A stretch of 64,000 bases of DNA from Halobacillus andaensis (GCF_014636475.1 NZ_BMEL01000002.1:558001-622000); one strand, 5' to 3'. Positions 16,768 through 26,349 are shown, counted from the stretch's first letter. Numbers and translations are program-made. Notes: generated by a model not told the origin, from the letters alone.

Positions 16768-18009
16768 ATGACGACACATCAAAATCGTTTAGAAAAATAT
16801 GCAGAACTCGCTTTAAATAAAGGTGTAAACCTTCAGGCAGACCAGGGGCTGCTTATTAATGCTCCAATTGAAGCAGCTGATCTTGTTCGGATCATTACAG
16901 CGAAAGCTTACGGAAGAGGCGCTAAAAATGTCCACGTCGAGTGGAGCGATGAAATATTAAGCTATATGAAAATGAAAAATGCGCCGATGAGCGTGTTAGA
17001 GAATTTTCCAAAATGGAAAGTGGACGCACTTGAAGGAATGGTGAAAGAAGGGTACTCCCTTCTTACTGTGTATGGCCCTAATCCAGACTTACTGAAAGGC
17101 GTCGATTCTGACCGTATTGCAAAAGCCAATAAAGCAAGCGGTGAAGCATTAACGAATTACCGCGAGTATATTATGAATGATAAAGTTACTTGGTCGATAG
17201 TGGCTTATCCTCAAGCTTCATGGGCAGAGAAGGTTTTCCCGGAGGATACAACTGCGAATGCGCAAAAGAAATTGTGGGAACAAATCTTCCACATTACACG
17301 AATCGACCAGCCTGACCCAATTAAAGCATGGGACGAGCACAATGAAAAACTGCGCCAGGCTAGAGAATATTTAAATGCCAAGCAGTATAAGAAGCTGCAT
17401 TATAAAGCGCCGGGAACGGATTTATCCATTGATCTTGTAAAAGACCACATCTGGCATGGCGGCTCTACACAATCTGAGCAGGGCGTAGAGTTTAACCCGA
17501 ATATGCCGACGGAAGAAGTCTTTACGATGCCCCATAAATATGGTGTGCAAGGTACAGTGAGCAGTACGAAGCCGCTCAGCTATGGCGGAAACTTAATTGA
17601 AAACTTCACATTAACCTTTGAAAATGGAAAAGTTGTTGATTATACGGCAGAATCAGGCAAAGAAACGCTGAAGCACTTATTAGAGTCAGATGACGGAGCA
17701 AAACGTCTCGGCGAAGTAGCGATTGTACCAAACGAGTCACCGATCTCTCAATCTGGTCATATCTTCTTTAACACTCTCTATGATGAGAACGCTTCTTGCC
17801 ATTTAGCTTTAGGAAAAGCCTATCCGACAAACGTAAAAGGCGGCTCTACGATGACGAAGGAGCAAATGGATCAGCAAGGAGTGAACGATAGTTTAGTTCA
17901 TGAAGACTTCATGATGGGGTCTGCTGAGCTGGACATTGATGGAGAAACGCAAGATGGAAAGTTTGAACCCATTTTCCGAAATGGAAGCTGGGCCATTGAG
18001 TTTGAATAA
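16768..18009 (+). CDS. M29 family metallo-aminopeptidase (AmpS/PepS type)
   Basis: 413 residues, the usual size of family M29. The metal and active-site residues lie in the C-terminal half: PTEEVFTMPHK (Glu), VAIVPNESPI (Glu), NASCHLALGKAY (His), and SLVHEDFMMGSAELDIDG (His and Asp). The enzyme releases N-terminal residues from peptides in the cytosol, with broad specificity. GGAGGG precedes the ATG. Terminator immediately downstream. Confidence 0.92.
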   Translation: MTTHQNRLEKYAELALNKGVNLQADQGLLINAPIEAADLVRIITAKAYGRGAKNVHVEWSDEILSYMKMKNAPMSVLENFPKWKVDALEGMVKEGYSLLTVYGPNPDLLKGVDSDRIAKANKASGEALTNYREYIMNDKVTWSIVAYPQASWAEKVFPEDTTANAQKKLWEQIFHITRIDQPDPIKAWDEHNEKLRQAREYLNAKQYKKLHYKAPGTDLSIDLVKDHIWHGGSTQSEQGVEFNPNMPTEEVFTMPHKYGVQGTVSSTKPLSYGGNLIENFTLTFENGKVVDYTAESGKETLKHLLESDDGAKRLGEVAIVPNESPISQSGHIFFNTLYDENASCHLALGKAYPTNVKGGSTMTKEQMDQQGVNDSLVHEDFMMGSAELDIDGETQDGKFEPIFRNGSWAIEFE

Positions 18010-18020
18010 GAGAAGAGAAA

Positions 18021-18047
18021 AACGAGCCCTAACAGGCTCGTTTTTTT
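18021..18047 (+). terminator. Terminator after the M29 aminopeptidase
   Basis: AACGAGCC / GGCTCGTT stem with a 6-nt loop and T7. Confidence 0.9.
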
Positions 18048-18236
18048 GTGTGGAGGGGGCAGCGTTACGGTTTAATGCCAAAATTATTACCCCGTAACAT
18101 ATTCATTACAGTTTCGTTAAGCTAAGGTGAAAAGTTGGTCATTACGAGGTCAAATATGTTAAAAACATATAGGACAGGTTTTAAAAACTAAAAAAGAGTG
18201 TAAGTATGTATTATAGAAAACTAGAGGGTGAAAAAC

Positions 18237-19253
18237 ATGAAACGGGATGCGATTTTTGACAACGCGAAATTGATGCTCATCTTTCTCGTCGTGTTTGGTC
18301 ATTTGGTTCAGCCAACGACAGATGGATCACGCGAAATGTATACGATATATACTTGGATTTACACGTTCCACATGCCGGCGTTTATATTTTTAGCCGGATT
18401 CTTTGCTAAAGGGTCTGGAAATAAAGATTATATTGTTAATTTAGCTAAAAAGCTGATTTTGCCGTACCTTATTTTTCAGTTTGTGTTTACGGCGTACTTT
18501 CTCTTTATTGGAAAAGATGGGTGGTTAAACGCCCCGTTTTATCCGCACTGGTCCTTATGGTTCTTGTTTAGTTTGTTCTGCTGGCACATTCTTCTGATCT
18601 GGTTCAGTAAAATTTCACCGTGGATTGGAATAACGGCAGCCGTTGCCATTGGAGTACTAGTCGGATATGCTGATAGTATTGATCAAACATTTAGTTTATC
18701 AAGAACGTTTGTTTTCTTTCCGTTTTTCTTAGCGGGATATTGGCTAACGAAGGATACCGTGAAGAAATGGAGAGCATTTGGTACAAGAGCAGCGAGCCTT
18801 GTATTTATGGTGGCTCTTGCCGTCATTATTGCCCTTGCTCCAGAACTTAATTCGGATTGGCTTCTGGGTTCTAAATCGTATGCCACGATGGGAGAACCTG
18901 AATTAGGCGGGTTGCTTCGCCTGGGAGTATATATCATTGGCGCTCTAATGACAGTAAGCGTGATGGCCTGGATACCAAATAAACACTATAGCTTCACGCC
19001 ATTAGGCGGTCAAACTTTATATGTTTATTTACTGCATGGATTTATCGTTCAGCTGTTCAGACAGCAAGGATGGGTACAAATTAATAACGTTCTCGATTTC
19101 ACCCTATATTTTGTTATGTCAGGGTTTATCGTCTACTTGCTATCCACAAGTACGATTCGAGCACTCACTCAGCCTCTTATTGAATGTCGCGCAGCTTTAT
19201 TAAGAAAGCAGCTATCAGAAATCAATAACCACAATCGATATCGAACGAATTAA
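18237..19253 (+). CDS. Acyltransferase-3 family membrane protein
   Basis: 338 residues with about ten transmembrane helices. It opens RDAIFDNAKLMLIFLVVFGH, where the His at the end of the first helix is the conserved catalytic His of the acyltransferase-3 fold (OatA/YfiQ/YkrP relatives). YTFHMPAFIFLAGFF follows. Such enzymes move acyl groups, often O-acetyl, onto sugars or other surface molecules; this substrate is unknown. GAGGGTG sits seven bases before the ATG at 18237, which I prefer to the GTG at 18228 inside that site. It stands alone, followed by the hairpin at 19264. Confidence 0.85.
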   Translation: MKRDAIFDNAKLMLIFLVVFGHLVQPTTDGSREMYTIYTWIYTFHMPAFIFLAGFFAKGSGNKDYIVNLAKKLILPYLIFQFVFTAYFLFIGKDGWLNAPFYPHWSLWFLFSLFCWHILLIWFSKISPWIGITAAVAIGVLVGYADSIDQTFSLSRTFVFFPFFLAGYWLTKDTVKKWRAFGTRAASLVFMVALAVIIALAPELNSDWLLGSKSYATMGEPELGGLLRLGVYIIGALMTVSVMAWIPNKHYSFTPLGGQTLYVYLLHGFIVQLFRQQGWVQINNVLDFTLYFVMSGFIVYLLSTSTIRALTQPLIECRAALLRKQLSEINNHNRYRTN

Positions 19254-19263
19254 ATAAAAGAAG

Positions 19264-19331
19264 TGCCTCCCCGGCGTTTGAAAAAGCTATTCTTGTGAGA
19301 GAATAAGCGAAAATGCAGGGAGGTATTTTTT
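19264..19331 (+). promoter_or_regulatory. Terminator-like hairpin that contains the ribosome site of the DJ-1 gene
   Basis: TGCCTCCC (19264-19271) pairs with GGGAGGTA (19318-19325), which is the Shine-Dalgarno sequence of the next gene. An inner stem GCTATTCT / AGAATAAGC with one bulged A lies between. T6 follows and ends at the ATG. It can act as the terminator of the acyltransferase gene, as a block of translation start, or both. Confidence 0.6.
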
Positions 19332-19985
19332 ATGAAGAAAATACTAATGGTAGCGACGAATGTAGATCAAATTGGTGATCAGCAGACTGGATTGTGGCTC
19401 TCAGAGTTTGTAGAGCCAGCAACGGAGTGGACGCATGCGGGGTTTGAAGTGACGGGCGCGAGTATAAAAGGTGGAAAAATTCCAATTGACCCAAACAGCT
19501 ACAGCAATGAACTTCCGCGAGTGTGGGATGGCGTCATGGAACCGATTCATGACACTGCAAAATTAACAGATATCAACCCGGATGATTACGATGCGATCTT
19601 CTTTTGTGGAGGGCACGGGGCGATGCTCGATTTTCCCAATAATAACGAGATTTCCGCACTGCTTGATCATTTTAAACAAAATGAAAAACTCATTGGTGCG
19701 ATCTGTCACGGGCCAGCCGCATTTGTTGGAAATAAAGATGTGAATGATTCTTCAATTGTAAAAGGCATAAAAATAACCGGCTATTCCAACGAAGAAGAGC
19801 AAGGCACAGGATTAGCAGAAGCTGTTCCCTTTTTGCTGGAGGATGAATTAAAAGAAGCAGGCGCAAGCTATGAATCAGGAGGTCCTGAGGCAGAGCATGT
19901 TGTCGTTGATCAAAATTTCATCACAGGGCAGAATCCTCAATCTACACATCGTATAGCAGAGATTTTTAAAGAACATTTATCCTAA
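19332..19985 (+). CDS. DJ-1/PfpI family protein (type 1 glutamine amidotransferase-like, Hsp31/YdeA group)
   Basis: 217 residues. It has the nucleophile-elbow Cys in GAICHGPAAFV (about residue 120), DAIFFCGGHGAMLDF ahead of it, and a C-terminal GQNPQSTH. Relatives are glyoxalase III, chaperone or protein-repair enzymes acting on methylglyoxal adducts; which applies here cannot be told from sequence. GGGAGG is eight bases from the ATG but lies in the 3' arm of a stable hairpin, so expression may be conditional. Confidence 0.88.
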   Translation: MKKILMVATNVDQIGDQQTGLWLSEFVEPATEWTHAGFEVTGASIKGGKIPIDPNSYSNELPRVWDGVMEPIHDTAKLTDINPDDYDAIFFCGGHGAMLDFPNNNEISALLDHFKQNEKLIGAICHGPAAFVGNKDVNDSSIVKGIKITGYSNEEEQGTGLAEAVPFLLEDELKEAGASYESGGPEAEHVVVDQNFITGQNPQSTHRIAEIFKEHLS

Positions 19986-19987
19986 AA

Positions 19988-20244
19988 AACGAGGTCGGAA
20001 CATAACTAAAGCAGGGAGGTCAAAAAACGAACGATTGTATACACGCAGATCATTAGCGTAGGCAAAACACGCAGACTCCTGTGGGAACAGCGCGAGTCGA
20101 AGATCCCGCAGGAAAGCGCTCTTTGCTTTCCGAGGAAGCTGAGGCCGTGCCCAAGGAAAGCGGAGTGTTTTGCCGGAGCGATGGTGTAGAGTCTCATTAA
20201 CATAAATAATCCGAACTGATTTCTAAAGAATCGTTCGGATTATT
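19988..20244. repeat. Composite intergenic element: GACTCCTGCGGG-type repeat nested beside a large hairpin
   Basis: A tract with GGTCGGAACATAACTAAAGC near the left end, then a 114-bp inverted-repeat element (GGCAAAACAC at 20061-20070 against GTGTTTTGCC at 20165-20174) whose core has GACTCCTGTGGGAACAGC and GGCCGTGCCCAAGGAAAGCG. It ends in the hairpin at 20205-20244. A related arrangement lies at 32428-32629. No gene. Confidence 0.7.
20205..20244. terminator. Bidirectional terminator between the DJ-1 and YjiH genes
   Basis: AATAATCCGAAC (20205-20216) pairs perfectly with GTTCGGATTATT (20233-20244); the loop can extend with GATT/AATC. T/A tracts on both sides. Confidence 0.8.
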
Positions 20245-20277
20245 TTATGCTTTATTCAGTTTTGTCCTAGTCGGTTT

Positions 20278-21627
20278 TTAAAAGATGATATGAGCGATTA
20301 ACGCGATCACAGGCAGCGTAATAATCGTACGAAGAAGGAAGATAATGAATAAATCCTTCAAGTTAACCGGAACTTTAGAACCGAGCAGCAATCCACCGAC
20401 CTCAGACATGTAAATAAGCTGAGTAACAGAAAGGCTGGCGATTATAAAGCGAGTCATTTCACTTTCAATACCAGAACCGATAATGGCTGGTAAAAACATA
20501 TCTGCAAAACCAACGAGAATGGTTTCAGAAGCGGCCTGCGCCTGCGGAACTTGTAAGAGTTCGAGTAACGGAATAAATGGGTACCCGAGCCAAGTAAATA
20601 CTGGTGTGAATTCTGCGATAACGAGCGCAATCGTTCCTAACGCCATAACGATAGGAGCGACACCCATCCACATATCTAATATATTTTGACCACCTTCTTT
20701 AAAGAAGTTACCAGGCCCTTTTGCCTTGCTTCCGCGTTGAACAGCCTGTGCGTAAGCATAAGAGAAAGTGCTGTGTTCTTCAGGTATTTTTTCATCAATA
20801 TCATCTGCTTCTTCCGTAACATACGTATCTGCTTTCCGTGACAGCGGCGGAATTCTAGGCATAATAAGAGCAGCGATGAAACCGGCTATAGCCACTGTTA
20901 AATAAAATGGAATAAACATGTGGCCAAGGTCCACCTCTTCAATAACGACAATACTGAAGGTGATGGAAACGACGGAGAAGGTCGTCCCGATCACGGCGGC
21001 TTCTCGTTTTGTATAATATCCTTCTTCATACTGCTTACTCGTAAGCAGGACGCCAATCGTTCCGTCTCCTAACCAGGAAGCTAAGGAATCAATGGATGAA
21101 CGGCCTGGCAGTCGAAATAAAGGACGCATAATCTTCGTTAGTAAAACACCAAATAACTCTAAAAGTCCAAAGTTAAGTAATAAAGGTAAGAACAATCCAG
21201 CAAATAGGAAAACAGCGAACAATACGTGCAGTAAGTCGTCTAACAGCAGACCTCCTGTCACATCTGAAGTAATGGCTTCAGGTCCGATTTGGAAGTAGAC
21301 CATAATGGCGAAGATCATACCAAGTACACGAGTAATAACCCAAACAGCTGGAACGTTAAATAACGATTTAAAGAACGGGGTGCCGTTTAGCTTATCTGGT
21401 CCTATTATTTTAACGAGAACAGTTAAGATGGCTGTAATCGAAATAATAAACATCATAATGAAAGATAATGCACCAGCTAATTCCTCTTGAAGCCATCCCG
21501 CGAGAATGGCGATTAATATCGTGACACTGCCATCATCAGAAAAAGGAACCATGAATAAAATGATGCCTAATAAAGATGGAATAATAAACTTCAAGTGAGA
21601 AAAAGCACTAAAATCTCTTGCTTTCAT
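20278..21627 (-). CDS. YjiH family membrane protein (nucleoside-recognition/Gate domain)
   Basis: 449 residues with about ten hydrophobic segments. It has two Gate (nucleoside-recognition) regions: one around SWLGDGTIGVLLTSKQYEEGYYTKREAA and another near ETILVGFADMFLPAIIGSGI. Members of the YjiH group are membrane proteins of unknown transport role. The start MKARDFSAF has ACAGGAGAG upstream on the minus strand. It ends at the bidirectional hairpin shared with the DJ-1 gene, and no partner gene is visible. Confidence 0.85.
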   Translation of the reverse strand: MKARDFSAFSHLKFIIPSLLGIILFMVPFSDDGSVTILIAILAGWLQEELAGALSFIMMFIISITAILTVLVKIIGPDKLNGTPFFKSLFNVPAVWVITRVLGMIFAIMVYFQIGPEAITSDVTGGLLLDDLLHVLFAVFLFAGLFLPLLLNFGLLELFGVLLTKIMRPLFRLPGRSSIDSLASWLGDGTIGVLLTSKQYEEGYYTKREAAVIGTTFSVVSITFSIVVIEEVDLGHMFIPFYLTVAIAGFIAALIMPRIPPLSRKADTYVTEEADDIDEKIPEEHSTFSYAYAQAVQRGSKAKGPGNFFKEGGQNILDMWMGVAPIVMALGTIALVIAEFTPVFTWLGYPFIPLLELLQVPQAQAASETILVGFADMFLPAIIGSGIESEMTRFIIASLSVTQLIYMSEVGGLLLGSKVPVNLKDLFIIFLLRTIITLPVIALIAHIIF

Positions 21628-21761
21628 AAAGAGCTCTCCTGTCTATGAATAATATAAGAATAAATATACAGCGTTACTTATTTTAATACGAATACAATGA
21701 AAATCCAATAGAAAATTTTAGTTTCCTTTACAATTCTCTATATTAAAGGAAAATCCTGCTC

Positions 21762-22631
21762 TCAACCGATATATTTTTGCAAAATTCGATCAACGCTCGG
21801 TCCGTAGCTTTCTCCAAATAGATTTAAGTGCACGAGTAAATAGAACAGTTGATAAACAGGCTTTACCTCCTCATAATCGCTTCTTAAAGGAGAAATCTGT
21901 TCATAGGCTGCGTAAAATGAGCTGGAAAAGCCGCCGAACAGTTCCGTAAAGGCAAGTTCAAAAGAGGGATCGCCGTATAAGATCGAAGGGTCAATTAAAT
22001 AAGGTTCGCCGTCTGCCCCCGTTAAATAATTTCCGCCCCATAAGTCACCATGTAAAAGAGAAGCAGAAGGACTCGCAGGAATAAATCTTTCAAGCTGGTA
22101 GATTAGTTTTTCTAACTTTTCCCGTCTTTGAGTGCCTAACCGTCCATTTTTCAGCGCAAGTTTATATTGATGACGAAGTCGATTCTCCCGATAGTACTCG
22201 ACCCAGCTTTCTTTCCAATCATTCGGCTGATCGAGTTCACCGACAAACGTAGGGTTACCAAAGCCATAATGATTGGAAGTATGCTGATGCATCCTGGCTA
22301 ACTTTTGTCCAAGAATCTCAGACGATTGAGCCGATTCTTTTCCTTCAATCCACTCAAGAGCAATCATTCCGACTTCACCCTCTGCCGGTTCGTCGTAATA
22401 GTAGACTTTAGGAACCGCTGCTGTTTCCGTCTCGCGTATCGCTTCTAAACCCATCGCTTCAGCTTTGAAGAAATGAGAGGGTACGTTTTGATTGCCTTTT
22501 ATAAAATAGGTTTGGTTCTCGGTCGCTACGTAAAAAGCTTCATTAATATCACCTCCACTCACGGGGCGGATTTCTTTAATAGTCGAGTGGTCATTCATCT
22601 GACGCACCACTCGTTCGATATGTTGTCTCAT
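21762..22631 (-). CDS. Fructosamine kinase family protein
   Basis: 289 residues of the aminoglycoside-phosphotransferase-like fold. It shows GGDINEAFYV in the glycine-rich loop, FIKGN with the ATP-binding Lys, LHGDLWGGNYL (catalytic Asp, about residue 195) and LIDPSILYGDPSFELAF (metal Asp). Bacterial fructosamine or ribulosamine 3-kinases phosphorylate sugars attached to amines, which then fall off (deglycation). AAGGAGG precedes the ATG. Monocistronic by position. Confidence 0.92.
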   Translation of the reverse strand: MRQHIERVVRQMNDHSTIKEIRPVSGGDINEAFYVATENQTYFIKGNQNVPSHFFKAEAMGLEAIRETETAAVPKVYYYDEPAEGEVGMIALEWIEGKESAQSSEILGQKLARMHQHTSNHYGFGNPTFVGELDQPNDWKESWVEYYRENRLRHQYKLALKNGRLGTQRREKLEKLIYQLERFIPASPSASLLHGDLWGGNYLTGADGEPYLIDPSILYGDPSFELAFTELFGGFSSSFYAAYEQISPLRSDYEEVKPVYQLFYLLVHLNLFGESYGPSVDRILQKYIG

Positions 22632-22702
22632 GATTTTAGCCTCCTTAACAAATAACTAGTGAATGATTCCCTTTTTATCCTCGAGCCAATCTCTTATATA
22701 AA

Positions 22703-22735
22703 AAAGAACCAGAAGTATATTCACTCTGGTTCTTT
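22703..22735 (-). terminator. Terminator of the GNAT gene at 22734
   Basis: AAAGAACCAGA (22703-22713) against TCTGGTTCTTT (22725-22735); on the minus strand it is followed by a T-run. Confidence 0.85.
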
Positions 22736-23627
22736 AATGCAATAAAGTATTATTTGATTCTGCGCCAACTTCTTTTTCATAAGCAAAAATGGTATGAATC
22801 TCGACGAAGCCTAATCGTTCATATAATTGAGCGGCCGATTCATTATTTATTCTTACTGAAATCGTAACGATTTCGGCATCAAATACATAAAACGCATATT
22901 GAAGCGCATGCTCCATCAGTGCGGAGCCAATTCCTCGCCCGCGTGCATCAGGATGAACATTCACAAAGCAAATTTCACCTTCATCGGGAGAAACCAACTC
23001 AAAGTAAAGGTACCCTTCAAGGTTACCTGAATTTTTAAAGCCCCATAGCTTATTGGATTCTTTTTCAGCCAGTTCTATCATTTCATTTGTCGTATAGTAA
23101 GCCCCGGATGGATGAAGCTCATGAAGAGCTGCATGCTCATATTCCTGAATCTCTTCAATTTTCTCAGCCTTCTCTGAAGAAGGGGAAAAGCGAGAGTGGT
23201 GGAGGGCCATTGTTTTTTCTCTATTGTATAAATGAAATTGGTGACGCTCAGCAAAAGCGACAAGATCCTGGTTCGCCTTAAAGCAGGCTACTTTAACAGC
23301 ATCAAAATGAAGCTGGATCGTTAAAGAAGCTTTTTCCCATAACCCTTCAAATACATCTGTGCCGCTTTTTAATGAGAAAGGACCAAGCAGACGGCAAAGC
23401 TTCTGTTCGAAAAAAGGAAGAATGCCAATAAAGCCGATAATCTTATCATCTTCCCAGGCCACATAAGCGAGCGGCTCATGAAACTGCGTCAGCGTCCATA
23501 TTTGTTCAAATATCTCATTCGGATCAGAGGCTAACCAAGCAACATAATGCTTATCCTGCTCGTTCATTCCATGCAGCCACTGGGCTACAGTATGTAATTG
23601 TCGAACTTCTAATTCTTGGATCTGCAT
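22734..23627 (-). CDS. GNAT family N-acetyltransferase
   Basis: 297 residues. The C-terminal third is a clear GNAT domain: ICFVNVHPDARGRGIGSALM (acetyl-CoA loop RGRGIGSA) and NNESAAQLYERLGFVEI. The N-terminal part (YVAWEDDKIIGFIGILPFF) looks like a degenerate second GNAT fold. Acceptor unknown. The frame opens at 23666, but AAAGGTGA lies before the ATG at 23627 (MQIQELEVR), which I chose. It has its own terminator. Confidence 0.85.
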   Translation of the reverse strand: MQIQELEVRQLHTVAQWLHGMNEQDKHYVAWLASDPNEIFEQIWTLTQFHEPLAYVAWEDDKIIGFIGILPFFEQKLCRLLGPFSLKSGTDVFEGLWEKASLTIQLHFDAVKVACFKANQDLVAFAERHQFHLYNREKTMALHHSRFSPSSEKAEKIEEIQEYEHAALHELHPSGAYYTTNEMIELAEKESNKLWGFKNSGNLEGYLYFELVSPDEGEICFVNVHPDARGRGIGSALMEHALQYAFYVFDAEIVTISVRINNESAAQLYERLGFVEIHTIFAYEKEVGAESNNTLLH

Positions 23628-23701
23628 ATGGATCACCTTTCCTGCCTTTTGATAAAAGCATGCCACAAGAGGGGAGGGGAGTAAAGAGGATTTATAGAAA
23701 A

Positions 23702-23730
23702 AGCCAACCAGTGCGGGGAGCTGGTTGGCT
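23702..23730 (-). terminator. Terminator of the secreted protease gene
   Basis: AGCCAACCAG / CTGGTTGGCT stem; in the minus direction it is followed by TTTTTC. Confidence 0.85.
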
Positions 23731-23741
23731 ATTCTTTAAAA

Positions 23742-25877
23742 TTATTTATCTTTTTTTGGACCTTTTTCTTTGTACGTCAATTCATATTCAAACTCTGCAG
23801 GATTCAGGTCATCCTGAGGTGCCGCGTAGTATGTCGTCATGTACGTCTTACCAGGACGGAACACCTTCTGAATTTGTAAAGCGTCTTCTTCTGTTACGTT
23901 AAATGGATCCACTTCGATTACCTGGTGATTGCCGGCTTCGTTTTCTTTAATGAAAGTCACGCCGTAGTTCACGTAGTTTTCTTTCAGCTCATTTTCGTTA
24001 ATGAAGTCTTCCTGAACATTATTGTTTCCATTATAGGAAATTCCGGCTTCAGGGATTTTGATGTTGTTAATGAACCAGCCTGCATCGTTGTAACCCCAGT
24101 CTGTTAAGTAGCGGAAAGAAACTAATACTTCTTGGCCTGCATACTTGCTAAGGTCGAATGTTTCGTTCTGGTATTCCTCAAAGTGACCAGTAAACCCTGG
24201 GACGTTTTCTTTAATCTTAGGATAGCCTTCATCGACTACATCCGTTCGAGTGTTTTCATTTTCTAAGGATGTCCATGTTTCGCCGTTATCGGTAGAAACC
24301 TGGACAACTCCATAATCCCATGATTCTTCGATATCTACGTAGTGGTCAAAGTTAAGAGTAGGTGAATCTGTATTAGTAAGGTCAGCTTCAAAGATCAGCT
24401 TGTTGTCAACTTCGTCTCCGGAGCCGCCAAACAATACCTGGTCACCGCTTCCTAGAGGATCCTCCGTTGTTTCCCAAAGAATTGGCATAAAGTCAACGCC
24501 GTTAAAGCTGAAGTCTTTCACATTCTGATCTGGTTCAATGTTGAACTCTTTAAAGTCTGTACCCCAGGCAGGTACACCTTCTTTTTCATAGTCTTCTGCT
24601 TTTTCAAAGTCTACGGTCATGCCGCGCGGCTCGTCCTGCCCGTTTACAGGAAGGTCGCGAAGATCGATGTTTTCAAAGCCGTATTTTCCGCCTTTGTATT
24701 TATTATCATCCAATACTAAAGCAGACGTGAAGTCCTGATAAACTTCGTTAAATGTTACGTCGAGGTCAAACTCTTTGTAAGCTTCTTCAAAGCTTTCAAT
24801 ACTGTTCAACTCATCTGTAGCTACGTAACGAATGAACTCCTGTCCAAACCTTTCGTAGTTATAAAGCGTGAACAGCTGGACTAAGCCGTAGTCAGCAATG
24901 GTTTCAGGGCCAGTTTCTGCATCGTAATGCTCGTCCCAGTTTGTTAGAGAGTTCTCTGGGTGGTCAAGAAAGAAATTGATCGATCCTTCGGACATGCCGT
25001 AGCCGCCTAAGAACTCAGAGAACGTAGACATTCCTTCGTTTAACCAGCTCGTTTCATCGGAATCGTTGTCCGCGTGAATTAAGTGCTGCAGCTCGTGGAT
25101 TGTAGTGCTAAAGAATGTGCTCTCTAATCGAGTATCCCAATCTCTAGAATCGATCGTAATCATGTTTCGGTCTATATAGTTTTCTATCGTCTGCCAGAAG
25201 AAACCAGCTACGAAGAATGGGTATTCTGGGTCGTAGTAGCTTTCATCTTTGACATTATCGACCATAATCATTACCTTGTCGCCGTCACCTTCGTAATATC
25301 CTTCAGGAAGGCCAACCATTTCTGGCAGTGGCGAGTTACTGCCATCTAATGAGTCAGGGGTACCAAAAAAGTCAGTTGCCACTGGGTACATGTTGCTGTC
25401 GAATTCTTCAGCCATCGTATCGGCTTGTTCTTGAGTAACAACATGAGGATCGCGAGGGTCTCCCTCTTCAAATGATAAATCATCTGCAACCCAAACTTCA
25501 GAATGCTCACCGACACTGCGAAGAGTAAACTCTTTAAAAGCTAAGTCCCGGTCTAAAAATAGTTTTGTTTCTCCTGGACTATATGTAGTACTTGCTGAAT
25601 TGGCATTGCTCTCTGTACCTGAAGACGAGGCGTCCTCATTGAAGTTCGTATTTTCAGCACTTTCCTTCACCTTTTGATTCGCTTCCTGCTCAAAACCTTC
25701 CTGCTCCGATTGTTTCTGAAGCTGTCCATCAATATCGATACGATCTGTATAACGTTCCTTGTTCCAGTTTTCATACGTTGAACTGGCACTAACGTCTGTA
25801 GCTGCTGCAGGGGAGAACAACGACAGCGTAAGTGCACTGACTGATAGTAATGCAGTCATTTGTTTTTTCATGTGCAT
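23742..25877 (-). CDS. Secreted zinc metalloprotease, immune-inhibitor-A-like
   Basis: 711 residues. An N-terminal signal peptide (KKQMTALLSVSALTLSLF, cleavage probably after SPAAA near residue 26) leads to a low-complexity, Gln/Glu/Ser/Asn-rich propeptide-like stretch to about residue 100. The catalytic zincin core has HELQH at 261-265, and WLNEGMSTFSEF (Glu281) probably gives the third ligand. Residues from about 410 on form beta-rich domains (KLIFEADL, SWDYGVVQVSTDNGETW, WGYNDAGWFINNIKI) like the C-terminal part of immune inhibitor A (family M6). HELQH plus WLNEG also recalls hyicolysin (M30). AGGAGG precedes the ATG at 25877; the ATG at 25871 is an alternative. The protein is acidic, as in salt-adapted secretomes. 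Confidence 0.82.
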   Translation of the reverse strand: MHMKKQMTALLSVSALTLSLFSPAAATDVSASSTYENWNKERYTDRIDIDGQLQKQSEQEGFEQEANQKVKESAENTNFNEDASSSGTESNANSASTTYSPGETKLFLDRDLAFKEFTLRSVGEHSEVWVADDLSFEEGDPRDPHVVTQEQADTMAEEFDSNMYPVATDFFGTPDSLDGSNSPLPEMVGLPEGYYEGDGDKVMIMVDNVKDESYYDPEYPFFVAGFFWQTIENYIDRNMITIDSRDWDTRLESTFFSTTIHELQHLIHADNDSDETSWLNEGMSTFSEFLGGYGMSEGSINFFLDHPENSLTNWDEHYDAETGPETIADYGLVQLFTLYNYERFGQEFIRYVATDELNSIESFEEAYKEFDLDVTFNEVYQDFTSALVLDDNKYKGGKYGFENIDLRDLPVNGQDEPRGMTVDFEKAEDYEKEGVPAWGTDFKEFNIEPDQNVKDFSFNGVDFMPILWETTEDPLGSGDQVLFGGSGDEVDNKLIFEADLTNTDSPTLNFDHYVDIEESWDYGVVQVSTDNGETWTSLENENTRTDVVDEGYPKIKENVPGFTGHFEEYQNETFDLSKYAGQEVLVSFRYLTDWGYNDAGWFINNIKIPEAGISYNGNNNVQEDFINENELKENYVNYGVTFIKENEAGNHQVIEVDPFNVTEEDALQIQKVFRPGKTYMTTYYAAPQDDLNPAEFEYELTYKEKGPKKDK

Positions 25878-26349
25878 GAATACCTCCTAATGTGGAATTT
25901 ATTTCGTGACCCGCAATTTCCATTATAAGGCGTTCGCGCTAAATATTCAAAATATTTCGAATAGTAAATTGGAAGGATTTTTAAGTAGAAGGGTAAATTA
26001 GTTTGTCGAACTTTAGGCCTGTTTTATAGACATAATTGACTACATATGATAGTTGTTAGAAGATTATATGGATTTTTAAATAAATATTGACTTATCCATG
26101 TGTCTTTTACATTAGTGATAATTTTCTCTCTATTATTTATAGGTCGAATGGCTGAATAACCCTCGGTCGTAAAATGATAAAAAAGTGATTTTCTTGCCAT
26201 TAAAAGTTTAGGATTATATATTCACTTCCTTGTTGTCTGCTTTGTTGGAAACGTAGGAATGCCAGGATTTTCTTTAGGAAATGCTGATTAATAATAAGAG
26301 GCGCAGGGTAATGGATAATGTGTGTGTCGAACAGATTGGGGAGATCGGG
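25878..26349. other. A/T-rich divergent intergenic region, 470 bp
   Basis: Between the protease (minus) and the UbiB-like gene (plus). It is strongly A/T-rich, with a weak dyad AATATTCAAAATATT near 25943 and several possible -35/-10 pairs (e.g. TTGACT near 26087), none convincing. No repeat, RNA or small gene recognised. Confidence 0.5.
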
